Shown here: positions 52,946-61,168 of the stretch, piece by piece
Position numbering within the stretch: position 1 is the first letter of the stretch
Layout of the letters: each line of letters starts with the position of its first letter
From: Antrihabitans stalactiti
GTDB lineage: Bacteria; Actinomycetota; Actinomycetes; Mycobacteriales; Mycobacteriaceae
Direction: 5' to 3'
Assembly (NCBI RefSeq): GCF_012932915.1
Contig: NZ_VCQU01000002.1
Coordinates: forward strand, 248,001-312,000
Length of the DNA stretch: 64,000 nt
Translations under genes and position numbers: made by a program
Notes under the pieces: model-generated
What the model was told of the DNA's origin: nothing
The model's database searches: none
What the model saw: only the letters and a program-made list of their open reading frames with translations

Positions 52946-55051
52946 TCAGAGTTGCGCCACGAGCCGACGATTGAAGGCAATCAATCTGCCGTAATTCAGC
53001 AGTGAGATCCGCTCGTCGTTGCCGTGTATTCGTTCGAGATCAGCTGTGTCCAGGACGATCGGGGCGAAGTTGAGCCTTGCGTCTGCGATGTCGTCGTAGT
53101 GCCTCGCGTCGGTCGCGCCGGGCACGAGCCCGGTCGTGATCGCGATGCCGGGAACCACGGATCTAGCCGTCTTGGCGACGAGGGTGAACGCGGGAGATTC
53201 GCTGCTGGTCAACGGCGACGGTTCGGCCAGCATCCCTGGTTCCAGCTCGAACGACACCCGGTCGTCGGCGACCACGTGCTCGCAATGAGCGAGCACGTCG
53301 GCGACCGAATCGCCTTGCAGAATACGGAAATTGACCAGCGCCTCGGCGTGTTGGGGCAGCACGTTCGCTGAGACACCGCCGCGGATGACGGTTGGAGCCG
53401 TCGTCGTCCGCACGAGGGCTTCGGTTTGCGGACGATCGGACATGATGCGAGCCAGAATCGGGGTCAGACGATCGGCGACCCCAAGCAGCGAGCGGCGTGG
53501 TTCGGAGAAGAACGGCGTCAGCCGCTGAACCATGTCGAGCACAAGCGGTGTCACCCGCAGCGGCATCGGATTTTCCTGGAGTCGGTCGACGGCGCGTGCC
53601 ACGATTCCGACGGCGGTGCGCTTCGGCGGCATCGACGAATGGCCGCCGATGTCGTGCACCGACAGCCGAACCGTCACAAAGCCTTTCTCACCCAACATGA
53701 TTGTGGCGACCGGGCGTTCGACGCCGTCGACGACACCACGGGTAACGACTCCGCCCTCGTCGAGAACGAGTTCGGGGCGAATTCCCGACGCGGCCAGATG
53801 TGCGGAGATCGTGGCAGCCCCGTTGTCGCCGCCGACCTCTTCATCGTGGCCGAAGGCGAACAGGAGGGTGCCCTGCGGTGTGAATCCCTCCGCGAGCTGC
53901 GCCTCCACCGCCTCGAGTAATGCGAGCACGCGGCTCTTGTCGTCGATTGCACCACGGCCCCAGATGAATTCGTCGTCGACGACACCGGAGAACGCGGGGT
54001 GGGTCCAGGCGTCGGGGTCGCCGACTGGAACGACGTCCATGTGCGCAAGGAACAGCGCGGCGATCCGGCTGGGGTCTGTGCCTGGCCAGGTGTAGAGGCG
54101 GCTGTGGCCGAACACCTCGCACTTCAGTGTGGAATGCACGAGTGGAAAGGACGTTTCGAGGTGCTGGCCGAGCCGGGCGAGTTCGCCTTCGTCTCTGTCG
54201 GCGGGATTCTCGAACGATACGGTCCGTAGCTGCAGCGCCTGCGACAAGCGTTGCGCCGCTGCGGGACTGGCTTCGTCGGCCGATGTCGACAACCCGAGCA
54301 CCCAGCCGATGGGCGGGAGCGGCGCGCAGTCGAGGCGAGCACGCATGCGTGGGAGAGCGACGTCGATCTTGCCGCTGTCGAGTCGAATTGTCGTATTGCC
54401 CAACCGCCACATGCCTGCCGAATCGGGCTCGCCGAGTAGAACTTCGAGCCCGTTCGCGGTGCGGTCGAGGTCGTCGGTGACGACCGTGACGCGGTCGATC
54501 CCCACCGGTGAATCGCGTGGGACGCGCAACTCGGTCGGCGTGGTGTCTGCGATCAGCATCGGCAACGTCGGGTCGTCGGCCGCCGCAATTCGCCACCGGA
54601 CCTGGTCGCCGCTCGGGGTGGTGTGGCTGACTTCGGTCGGCTCGTCGACTGCGAATCCGCGGTCGCGCAGGTCGGCGACGCGAGCGTCCAGGTCGTCGAC
54701 GCGCAGCACCAGGCCGATCAGCCCCTCGGCACGTCCCAGTACGTCGCCGATGCGGCGTTCGACCGCGGTCCGTCGATTCATGAGCGGTTGCCAGCCAGGC
54801 GTTCTCGCGAGCAATCGGGCCGCCCTGCCCAAGGTTGGGGAGCCGAAGGACACGAGTTCGATGTAGGTCTGGTCGCGGCACGTCACCAACGCGGTGACCG
54901 TCGACCCGCCGTCCTGCCTGCCGCCGTCGACAACGTCGAATCCCGCCGCGCGAAACTCGCGGATCGTTCGTTCGATGTCTCGAACACCCAGCACGAGATG
55001 GTCGAGGGCGATGGTCACCTTCCCCACACTAGCGTTCGACACTCCACCCAC
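52946..55051 (-). CDS. VOC/glyoxalase-like domain fused to M20 (PM20D1-like) metallopeptidase
   Basis: Up to 701 residues in one uninterrupted frame. Residues about 13-230 hold VOC/glyoxalase-like repeats: IALDHLVLGVRDIERTIREFRAAGFDVVDGG and IDRVTVVTDDLDRTANGLEVLLGEPDSAGMW. Residues about 265-700 form an M20 dizinc hydrolase: LAHMDVVPVGDPDAWTHPAFSG, GRGAIDDKSRVLALL, GHDEEVGGDNGA, DIGGHSSMPPKRTAV for dimerisation, and the late zinc His in VPGATDARHYD. The M20 part is closest in style to PM20D1/carboxypeptidase S, which split or join N-acyl amino acids. The start is one of four close GTGs (55051, 55042, 55027, 55018). It is divergent from the DUF2334 gene. Confidence 0.85.
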   Translation of the reverse strand: MGGVSNASVGKVTIALDHLVLGVRDIERTIREFRAAGFDVVDGGRQDGGSTVTALVTCRDQTYIELVSFGSPTLGRAARLLARTPGWQPLMNRRTAVERRIGDVLGRAEGLIGLVLRVDDLDARVADLRDRGFAVDEPTEVSHTTPSGDQVRWRIAAADDPTLPMLIADTTPTELRVPRDSPVGIDRVTVVTDDLDRTANGLEVLLGEPDSAGMWRLGNTTIRLDSGKIDVALPRMRARLDCAPLPPIGWVLGLSTSADEASPAAAQRLSQALQLRTVSFENPADRDEGELARLGQHLETSFPLVHSTLKCEVFGHSRLYTWPGTDPSRIAALFLAHMDVVPVGDPDAWTHPAFSGVVDDEFIWGRGAIDDKSRVLALLEAVEAQLAEGFTPQGTLLFAFGHDEEVGGDNGAATISAHLAASGIRPELVLDEGGVVTRGVVDGVERPVATIMLGEKGFVTVRLSVHDIGGHSSMPPKRTAVGIVARAVDRLQENPMPLRVTPLVLDMVQRLTPFFSEPRRSLLGVADRLTPILARIMSDRPQTEALVRTTTAPTVIRGGVSANVLPQHAEALVNFRILQGDSVADVLAHCEHVVADDRVSFELEPGMLAEPSPLTSSESPAFTLVAKTARSVVPGIAITTGLVPGATDARHYDDIADARLNFAPIVLDTADLERIHGNDERISLLNYGRLIAFNRRLVAQL

Positions 55052-55131
55052 CTCGACGATATTTGTTCAGCCCCCGGCAATCCGCCGGTGTTACCGTCGC
55101 CGCTCTGGTCCACGAGTCAGGGGAGCGAGGG

Positions 55132-55872
55132 ATGGCCGACGGGTCCGCACGGTTGGTTGTGAGCGTGCACGACGTGGCGCCGGCGAGCGCCGACGAAACG
55201 GCTCGATGGTGCGCAGACGCCGACGCGCTGGGTATCCCGGTTTCGCTGCTGGTCATTCCAGGTCCGTGGCGGGGGATGTGCCTCGACGACACTCCCGACT
55301 TCGCAAGCCAGTTGCAGAAACGGCGAGCTGGGGGTGACGAGATCGTCGCGCATGGTTGGGCGCATGCCGCCGGACCCGAGGGTTCGGCGCTGCGCAGGAC
55401 AGTCGGCCGACTGGTCGCGCGCGGGGCCGCCGAATTCGCGGCGCTCGACGAATACCAGGCTGGCGAGCGGATTTCGGCGGGTCGAGCGGTCATGTCTCGG
55501 GCTGGACTGGCTACCACGGGCTTCACACCGCCCGGTTGGCTCGCGTCGCCTGCCGCCGAACGCGCGTTGCGACGCGCAGGATTCACCCATACGACGAACC
55601 ACTTCGGCGTGAAAGACCTGCGGTCCGGACGGCTGCATCGCGGCTTCGCGTTGTCGCACCGACCCGGCGGCGGCTGGACCGAGCAGTTCGGGGAGGCGAT
55701 GTTCAGCAGGGTCGCGCAGCGCAATGCTGCCCGCGGCGGCCTGGTTCGACTCGCACTGCACCCCGACGACCTGCGGCAGCCCGGCTTACGCGACACCACG
55801 CTGCGAACAATCGAGCGTGCACTCGCGGCGGGAGCGACAGCGACCACCTACGACGCGGTGGTCGCCCGTTGA
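55132..55872 (+). CDS. DUF2334 polysaccharide-deacetylase-like protein
   Basis: 246 residues. The deacetylase-like core shows LVVSVHDVAPASADETARWCADADALGIPVSLLVIPG (metal Asp in SVHDV) and GGDEIVAHGWAH (metal His pair), then LVRLALHPDDLRQPG near 210 with the late His. It fits DUF2334, a family within the carbohydrate esterase 4 fold. The start is fixed by GGGGAG a few bases before the ATG at 55132. The next gene, a glycosyltransferase, begins inside its stop codon (TTGA), so both act on a common glycan or glycolipid. Confidence 0.85.
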   Translation: MADGSARLVVSVHDVAPASADETARWCADADALGIPVSLLVIPGPWRGMCLDDTPDFASQLQKRRAGGDEIVAHGWAHAAGPEGSALRRTVGRLVARGAAEFAALDEYQAGERISAGRAVMSRAGLATTGFTPPGWLASPAAERALRRAGFTHTTNHFGVKDLRSGRLHRGFALSHRPGGGWTEQFGEAMFSRVAQRNAARGGLVRLALHPDDLRQPGLRDTTLRTIERALAAGATATTYDAVVAR

Positions 55873-57002
55873 AGATCGTGCAGCTGGCCAATTTCTACAC
55901 ACCGACGTCCGGCGGCCTCAGAACCACCGTCGACGAACTCGGACGCGGGTATCTGGACGCGGGCCACGAGCGCGTGCTGGTTGTTCCGGGCGACGCCTAC
56001 GCGACCGAAGACACTCCAGCGGGGCGGCGGGTCACGCTGAGCAGCCCACAATTCTTCTGGTCGAAGACCTATCACGTGCTGACCAGTCGGCAAACGTGCC
56101 GACTACTCGACGAGGAACAACCTGACGTCCTCGAGGTCAGTGACAAGCTCAGCGTCGCGTGGCTTGCCCCGTGGGCGCGTAGGCGCGGGGTGCCGCTGGT
56201 CTTGTTCTCGCACGAGCGGATCGACGCGATACTCCGGACCCGCGTACCTGACTGGTTCCCACTCGTCGCGCTCGCAAACGCCTCCAACAGTCGGCTGAGC
56301 AGGCGAGCCGACGAGATCGTTGTGACGTCGAACTTCGCCGCCGCCGAATTCGCCCGTGTTGGAGCGACGAACGTCAGTCGAATCCCGCTCGGCGTCGACC
56401 TGGACGTGTTTCGGCCACGACTAGGGAAGTCCGCGCCGGGCCCGGTGAAGTTGGTGACGCTCAGCCGACTGTCGGGGGAGAAGAACGCCGACCTGGCCGT
56501 CGAAGCGCTGCGGATTCTGTGTGCCGACGGCGTCGACGCCGAACTGACGATGATCGGTGACGGACCCCTGCGGTCCCGCATCGAAGCGCTGGCCGATGGA
56601 CTTCCTGTGACGTTCGCAGGCCACATCGCGAGCCGCGAGACGATTGCGAGCATGGTGGGCGCTGCCGATATCGCGGTGTTTCCTTCACCTGCCGAAACGT
56701 TCGGACTGGCATTGCTCGAATCGTTGGCGTGCGGAACGCCGATCGTCGTCCCCAGCGAGGGCGCGGCACCCGAGTTGGTCGGTGACGTCGGGTCCGGAGC
56801 GGTGACCGACGGATCGCCGATGGGGTTGGCGCGAGGGGTCCGGGCGCTGCTGACCGTGCCCGAGGTGCAGCGGCGGAAGGCGGCGCGCGTAACCGCGCAG
56901 CGATATCCATGGTCGGCGACTATCGAGCGTCTGTTGGCGCTGTACTCCGATCTGACTCGTCATGAAGAGTCGGTGAATTGGCAAGCAGCACAACGCCGGT
57001 GA
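55869..57002 (+). CDS. GT4-family glycosyltransferase (MgtA/PimB-like)
   Basis: 377 residues from a TTG that overlaps the upstream stop. GT-B fold, family 4: N-terminal IVQLANFYTPTSGGLRTTVDELGRGYLDAGHERVLVVPG, IPLGVDLDVFRP, LVTLSRLSGEKNADLAVEALRIL, and the donor loop PSPAETFGLALLESLACGTPIVVPSEGAAPELVGD with the E-x7-E motif near 285-295. This resembles the mannosyltransferases that make mannosylated glycolipids (MgtA, PimB) in mycolata, transferring from GDP-mannose. It is coupled to the DUF2334 gene. Its 3' end overlaps the convergent permease gene by 83 bases. Confidence 0.85.
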   Translation: MKIVQLANFYTPTSGGLRTTVDELGRGYLDAGHERVLVVPGDAYATEDTPAGRRVTLSSPQFFWSKTYHVLTSRQTCRLLDEEQPDVLEVSDKLSVAWLAPWARRRGVPLVLFSHERIDAILRTRVPDWFPLVALANASNSRLSRRADEIVVTSNFAAAEFARVGATNVSRIPLGVDLDVFRPRLGKSAPGPVKLVTLSRLSGEKNADLAVEALRILCADGVDAELTMIGDGPLRSRIEALADGLPVTFAGHIASRETIASMVGAADIAVFPSPAETFGLALLESLACGTPIVVPSEGAAPELVGDVGSGAVTDGSPMGLARGVRALLTVPEVQRRKAARVTAQRYPWSATIERLLALYSDLTRHEESVNWQAAQRR

Positions 57003-57786
57003 TGACGAGCGCCGCTGCGAACACGAGTATTGCGGGACTCGCTGTTGTCGCCACGGCGAACAACGTGACGCCGGCGGCATAGCTCAGCACAGGGTCGGTG
57101 ATCGTCATGGCGGTGAGCGCGGTCGGCAGCGAGCCGCTCGCGAACGCTTCCTGCACGAGCAGTCCACCGACGATTGTCGAGACTCCGATGCACGGCAGGG
57201 CCCAACTCACGTGTGGAAGGTTGGCCGCGGTCAAATAGACGGCGACCGCCGTCGTCGTGAAACAACAGCCCGCGGCGATCGCGACGAGCGCTGACCGCGT
57301 TTGTTGGCGGTGGCCCACCACACGCGCTACGACGACGAGGACACCGATTGCCGTCGCCGCGAGAGCCGCCGCAATCGGCAAGAGCTGCGGCCGGACCTCG
57401 CCGCGAGGCACACCCTGAGTCACGAGTGCGACCAAACCGCCGCAGACCAACGCCGTGCCCAACCAGTCGCGAACAAGCGGCCACGACTTGCAACGGACCG
57501 CTGCGAACGGCAATGCGAACAGGAGTTGTACGACGAGTACCGCCTGAACGGTCGGGATCGAGCCGAGACGCAGTGCCAGCACGTGTGCGGCAAAACCCGA
57601 GAGGGCCGCAGCGAATCCTGCGAGCCAGATTCGATCACGCAACAGGGTGCCCAGTAGTTCGAAGGCCGCGATGAATCGATTGCGACCTGGTCGGGCGAGC
57701 GCCGCGGTCCGGGCTGCCGATTGCTGCAGCGCAGCCGACATCGCGAACAGAAAGGCCGCAACGACGGCGAGTGCGATGCTGACCAC
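56920..57786 (-). CDS. DMT-superfamily permease
   Basis: 288 residues with about nine or ten hydrophobic helices evenly spaced, starting IALAVVAAFLFAMSAALQQSAARTA, as in DMT/EamA-type transporters and NIPA-like permeases. Helix ends contain AVLVVQLLFALPFAAV and GVSTIVGGLLVQEAFASGSLPTALTAMTITDPVLSYAAGV. It probably moves a small metabolite or ion across the membrane; no substrate can be inferred. It is divergent from the aldolase gene, 64 bases apart. Confidence 0.8.
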   Translation of the reverse strand: MVSIALAVVAAFLFAMSAALQQSAARTAALARPGRNRFIAAFELLGTLLRDRIWLAGFAAALSGFAAHVLALRLGSIPTVQAVLVVQLLFALPFAAVRCKSWPLVRDWLGTALVCGGLVALVTQGVPRGEVRPQLLPIAAALAATAIGVLVVVARVVGHRQQTRSALVAIAAGCCFTTTAVAVYLTAANLPHVSWALPCIGVSTIVGGLLVQEAFASGSLPTALTAMTITDPVLSYAAGVTLFAVATTASPAILVFAAALVITGVVLLANSPTLHDESDRSTAPTDAR

Positions 57787-57850
57787 TCAGCCATCGTTGT
57801 CGACCCATATGAACTGGAGGTACATCAGGGTGCCTCTAAGATTTCGCACC

Positions 57851-58513
57851 ATGGTGTCCGATGAGGTGCGCAACACGCGTGACGAGGTCGCGCGAGCGTG
57901 CCGAGGATTGGCGGCCGACGGGCTGGTGCTCGGGACCGCAGGCAATGTGAGCGTTCGAGTCGGCGATTCGATAGCCGTCACTGCGACGGGCTCGAAGTTC
58001 GAGTCGATCACCGCCGAGCAGGTCACTGTCGTGGATCTCGACGGCGCCGTCGTCGCCGGCGGCTTGGCGCCGACGTCGGAGATTGCGCTGCACCTCGACA
58101 TCTACCGGAAGTTCGACGCCAGGGCGGTCGTCCACACGCATGCGCCGACCTGCGTAGCTGTGGGATGCGTCGTCGACGAATTGCCTTGCGTCCATTACCA
58201 AATGCTCGCGTTCGGCGGGTCCGTGCGGGTCGCGCCGTATGTCACCTTCGGCTCGCAGGAGCTTGCCGACACCGTTGTCGCTGCACTCGACGGCAAGTCG
58301 GCAGCACTGATGGCGAACCATGGTGCGATCACCTACGGTCCCAGCCTCGACGCTGCGCTCGACTCCGCGCGGCTGCTCGAATGGGCTGCCGAAGTCTATT
58401 TGCGAGCGAGGTCGATGGGAACGGTTCGCGCGCTGACGACCGAGCAACAAGCGGCCTTCGCCGCAGCCGTCGTCGAGAAGAACTACGGATCAGTCAGAGC
58501 AGTGCAACAGTGA
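57851..58513 (+). CDS. Class II aldolase/adducin-family (fuculose-phosphate aldolase-like)
   Basis: 220 residues. Seen: LVLGTAGNVSVRVGDSIAVTATGSKFESI for phosphate binding, APTSEIALHLDIYRKFDARAVVHTHAPTCVAVG with catalytic Glu and the zinc His pair, and ALMANHGAITYGPSL with the third His. All metal ligands of L-fuculose-1-phosphate aldolase are present, so a Zn-dependent aldol cleavage of a phosphorylated sugar is likely. The ATG at 57851 is chosen. Ten bases later comes the first of two small genes of unknown function. Confidence 0.88.
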   Translation: MVSDEVRNTRDEVARACRGLAADGLVLGTAGNVSVRVGDSIAVTATGSKFESITAEQVTVVDLDGAVVAGGLAPTSEIALHLDIYRKFDARAVVHTHAPTCVAVGCVVDELPCVHYQMLAFGGSVRVAPYVTFGSQELADTVVAALDGKSAALMANHGAITYGPSLDAALDSARLLEWAAEVYLRARSMGTVRALTTEQQAAFAAAVVEKNYGSVRAVQQ

Positions 58514-58523
58514 GAGTGGGACA

Positions 58524-58739
58524 GTGAGCGCCGACAGATTTTGCGATGCGACCGGGATCGACCGAAGCGAGGTCGAGGCCCTCGGCGAAATCTCGACTGC
58601 TGACTTGGCGAAATTCGCCGACCTGTACGAGCGAGCCCGCGACGCTCGCGAGAAGGACCTGAACACCGCCATCGACGGTGGCCTTGGTGTGTTGCCGCGA
58701 TTGCTCCGTCCTGTCGTCCGGAAGGTGCTGTTCTCGTGA
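58524..58739 (+). CDS. Hypothetical protein, 71 residues
   Basis: A short soluble helical protein from a GTG, with text ADLAKFADLYERARDAREKDLNTAIDGGLGVLPRLLRPVVRKVLFS. No domain or signal peptide is seen. It begins ten bases after the aldolase stop, and its own stop overlaps the start of the next gene by four bases (GTGA), so the three genes probably form one operon. The amphipathic C-terminus might contact the next protein or the membrane. I do not recognise the family. Confidence 0.6.
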   Translation: MSADRFCDATGIDRSEVEALGEISTADLAKFADLYERARDAREKDLNTAIDGGLGVLPRLLRPVVRKVLFS

Positions 58740-59443
58740 CGCACTCGATCACCGAAGCCGAGATCACCAAGCTGGCGCGCGAACTCGGTACGGACCCATC
58801 GGAGTTCGCGTTCTTGGCTGGCTCGTCACCGGAGGCCGTGCGCACCATTCGGTACAGGATCGCGGCCAGCCTGGACGAACCACATCGGCCTATGTTCCGC
58901 CGACTCGCCCGAGCGAGTGCGCTCGTCCCCGTTGCGCTCGCCGCGACGATCGCCACCCGGTTCTTCGGTCCCATGCTGTGTGGCGCCGTCGCATCCGAAA
59001 TCGCCGCCGAGCGCGCCGCGAGCATGATCGCCCATCTGCCGATGAAGTTCGTCGCCGACGTGACGCCCTACGTCAATCCGCGAACGTCGGGCCCGTTGAT
59101 CAAGGGGATCGAACTGTCGATCTTGGTCCCCGTGATGACCGAGTTGGTGGAGCGTCGAGATCTCGTCACGATCTCCCGGCTCGTCGAGGCGGCAACCCAG
59201 GATCAGGTGCAAGCATCGGCCGAGTTGATCGAAGACCCGGCCGACCTGCTGGCTGTCTATCTCTTCGCCGAGTCCACCGAGAGCCTGGACGCGATGCTCG
59301 CCGCGATCGACGACGACAGACTGGCGGCAGTGCTCGGTGCGGCCCGAGAGGCCGACTTGGCCGACGTGCTCGCCGAGGTGTTCAGCGGTCTGAGTGCCCC
59401 CGGACGGAACCGCGTCGAAGCTGTGTCCGATCGCGGTGCGTAA
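58736..59443 (+). CDS. Hypothetical helical protein, 235 residues
   Basis: From a GTG coupled to the preceding small gene. Mostly helical with one hydrophobic stretch near residues 58-90 (RASALVPVALAATIATRFFGPMLCGAVASEIAAERAA). The C-terminal third consists of short leucine/aspartate repeats (VEAATQDQVQASAELIEDPADLLAVYLFAESTESLDAMLAAIDDDRLAAVLGAAREADLADVLAEV), somewhat like the superhelical N-domain of MgtE proteins. That likeness is only suggestive. No catalytic motif is seen. Its setting with an aldolase gives no firm clue to function. Confidence 0.6.
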   Translation: MTHSITEAEITKLARELGTDPSEFAFLAGSSPEAVRTIRYRIAASLDEPHRPMFRRLARASALVPVALAATIATRFFGPMLCGAVASEIAAERAASMIAHLPMKFVADVTPYVNPRTSGPLIKGIELSILVPVMTELVERRDLVTISRLVEAATQDQVQASAELIEDPADLLAVYLFAESTESLDAMLAAIDDDRLAAVLGAAREADLADVLAEVFSGLSAPGRNRVEAVSDRGA

Positions 59444-59506
59444 TAGACAGTTCGTCGACACAAGATCGTGTGCAACACAATCGCTTGTCGAGGCGATACA
59501 GCGAGC

Positions 59507-59593
59507 ATGTTCACAAATCACCTGTTCGGCGGATTGACCGAGGCCGAAGCCGTAGAGCTCGTTGCGGACGAACTCGCTCTACTCGCGGCCTGA
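59507..59593 (+). pseudogene. Possible 5' scrap of a 13E12-type gene
   Basis: ATG and 27 codons ending in TGA, encoding text like LFGGLTEAEAVELVADELALLAA, which resembles the beginning of DUF222 proteins. About 20 bases upstream is CTTGTCGA, similar to the CTTGTCGG upstream of the 13E12 copies at 16272 and 17845. No Shine-Dalgarno. It is either a decayed 13E12 start or chance. Confidence 0.3.
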
Positions 59594-59610
59594 CCGACAG
59601 CGCGTCGACG

Positions 59611-60066
59611 TCAGTAGACGTTGACCGCGGTAACGCTCGGTAGGTGCGGACGAGTGGTCGTCAAGGTGAGTTCGACCCGTCCCGACCCTGTTTGAAGGTG
59701 AGTGTTCGGCTCCGCCGGAAAATCGACGGGGCTTCCTGCTGCGACCGTGGACCACGACCCGGTTGCGCCGGTCTCGAGATTGCGCCACCCGACGGTGGCG
59801 AGGACAGAACACACAACTCCGGGCGGCGCGGAAATGCCGACGAACGTCGCATTGAGTCGGATGTACAGCTGCCCTGGGAGGCTGTCCGTCGCGACCGTGA
59901 CGCCACCGATACGGCCGCCGCAGGCGATTCCGTCGGCGACGGTCACAGTGTCACGCAGGTTGACCCACCTGTCTTGCGTTTGATCGGCTGCTGCGGGAGA
60001 CGCCGCACCGATCAAGCCTGCCACCGCTAAACCGCTCACCAGGACCGAATTTCGAAGGGACGTCAT
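59611..60066 (-). CDS. Secreted hypothetical protein
   Basis: 151 residues. The signal peptide is clear (NSVLVSGLAVAGLIGAASPAAA, cut before DQT). The mature part is beta-rich: LPGQLYIRLNATFVGISAPPGVVCSVLATVGWRNLETGATGSWSTVAAGSPVDFPAEPN, with two cysteines (ACGG and VVCSV) that may pair. No family is recognised. The ATG at 60066 is preferred to one at 60081. Its promoter region contains the glnA1 terminator, so it starts just outside the interrupted glnA1 locus. Confidence 0.6.
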   Translation of the reverse strand: MTSLRNSVLVSGLAVAGLIGAASPAAADQTQDRWVNLRDTVTVADGIACGGRIGGVTVATDSLPGQLYIRLNATFVGISAPPGVVCSVLATVGWRNLETGATGSWSTVAAGSPVDFPAEPNTHLQTGSGRVELTLTTTRPHLPSVTAVNVY

Positions 60067-60091
60067 CGTTTCAACGTACACACACCCAAAA

Positions 60092-60131
60092 CGAGCCCAC
60101 CCGTTCCGCGGTTGCGGAACGGGTGGGCTCG
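60092..60131 (-). terminator. Strong terminator of the glnA1 locus
   Basis: An 18-base perfect stem, the left arm from 60092 (CGAGCCCACCCGTTCCGC) and the right arm ending at 60131, around a four-base loop. On the minus strand it is followed by GTTTTGGG. It lies 16 bases past the glnA1 stop codon and is the strongest terminator in the window, as expected for a highly expressed gene. Confidence 0.88.
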
Positions 60132-60147
60132 TCTGCCTGCTTACGAC

Positions 60148-60177
60148 TTAGACGTCGTAGTAGAGCTCGAATTCGTA
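60148..60177 (-). pseudogene. glnA1: 3' remnant of glnA1 (type I glutamine synthetase)
   Basis: Reading leftwards, the last ten codons are YEFELYYDV and TAA, the conserved C-terminus of type I glutamine synthetase (E. coli ends VEFELYYSV; mycobacterial GlnA1 ends similarly with YYDV). A strong terminator follows. Upstream of the Tyr codon the expected His-Pro is absent and the sequence is unrelated. The gene is cut at about 60178. The direction, convergent with glnE, matches the M. tuberculosis order glnA1-glnE-glnA2. The rest of glnA1 should lie beyond the element, outside the window. Confidence 0.75.
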
Positions 60178-60333
60178 CCTGCGGAAACAATGCCGAGGTC
60201 GGCCATCTCGCGGGCGGTTGACCAGGCATTTTGTTCGTTGGTTTCGTTGGTTGGTCACGGCTGTCGCCGACTGTCCTGCGGACGCTCTGCGGACGGAGCC
60301 GAAAGCTGCGTCGGGTGCGCTCAGTTCGCACCG

Positions 60334-61158
60334 TCAGCTGACCGGCTGCCTCGCAATCGCCTCGTGGGCGGTCCGGACGCACGGCTCGGCACCGTTGACG
60401 AGCGCCTGCGAGAGCCACAGCGCCTCGTGCACGTACTCGTTCTCGGCGTCAGGCAGTCGATCGGGTCGAGCCCAGCGGTACCGCCGAGGGTCGAAGGTCG
60501 GATCGTCGCTCGCCGTGAGGTACCCACGAGTGCGAAGGTCTTGCACCTGAGCCCAGACCTTGTCGAGTTCCTCTCGCAGCTCGCCGATCCGGAGCACGGC
60601 AGCAAAGCGCGCGGTCCCGGCAGTCATCAAACCGGCCTTCTCGAACTTCTGGACGTGCTCTTTCCAGTCAGTCAGTTCGCGGCTCCAGTTGACTGCCTCC
60701 CAGACGCCCGCCTGCCCACCCTCGACCACGAGCGGCGCACCAGACTCGACGGCACGGACAGCCGAGGCGCACCACGGACCGAAGATGTCGGTGATCATCC
60801 CGTCGCCGAGCTTCTTCAACGCCGAGCCCGCTGCCCGCGAGGTACGGAAGGTGATCTGGTTGGACGCTCGCCTGCGCTCTTTTCCGGTGATGCGCGCCTT
60901 CAACGCGAGCTGTTGCAACAGCTCGTCGGCGTTGGTTTCGCCCGCGACGTAGCGATCGGCCACGACATCGCAGAGGTCTTGCATCTCGGACTCTTCGCCA
61001 GCGATCTCGGCGAGCATCCGCCTCTCATCGGCGGTAATCTTGGCCAGCTCGGCGAGTGTTTTCGCGACTCGCTCGGTCGGCTCCACTCCCGAGTTCTTGA
61101 CGATTCGCGACAGAAGCCGCGCCGTCGTCTCTGCGGTGTCGTAGTACTGAGTAGTCAC
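60334..61158 (-). CDS. Element-encoded hypothetical protein, 274 residues
   Basis: A soluble, mostly helical, charged protein beginning MTTQYYDTAETTARLLSRIVKNSGVEP. Residues about 90-180 include ARITGKERRRASNQITFRTSRAAGSALKKLGDGMITDIFG, and the end ERIR-like helices are followed by TFDPRRYRWARPDRLPDAENEYVHEALWLSQALV. No known motif, signal peptide or membrane helix. It is the last gene before the attachment junction and follows the 154-residue protein gene by ten bases, so both share a promoter at about 61690. Confidence 0.6.
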   Translation of the reverse strand: MTTQYYDTAETTARLLSRIVKNSGVEPTERVAKTLAELAKITADERRMLAEIAGEESEMQDLCDVVADRYVAGETNADELLQQLALKARITGKERRRASNQITFRTSRAAGSALKKLGDGMITDIFGPWCASAVRAVESGAPLVVEGGQAGVWEAVNWSRELTDWKEHVQKFEKAGLMTAGTARFAAVLRIGELREELDKVWAQVQDLRTRGYLTASDDPTFDPRRYRWARPDRLPDAENEYVHEALWLSQALVNGAEPCVRTAHEAIARQPVS

Positions 61159-61168
61159 TTTGTATTCC

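Noticed and set aside
60148-60258. 36-residue frame that ends in YEFELYYDV, starting at a GTG in the element
   Set aside because: Probably a chance chimera of element DNA with the glnA1 end; no RBS and an Arg-rich start.
60071-60418. 115-codon minus-strand frame across the glnA1 junction
   Set aside because: It reads through the terminator and both sides of the junction in a frame different from glnA1; Arg-rich and without motif.
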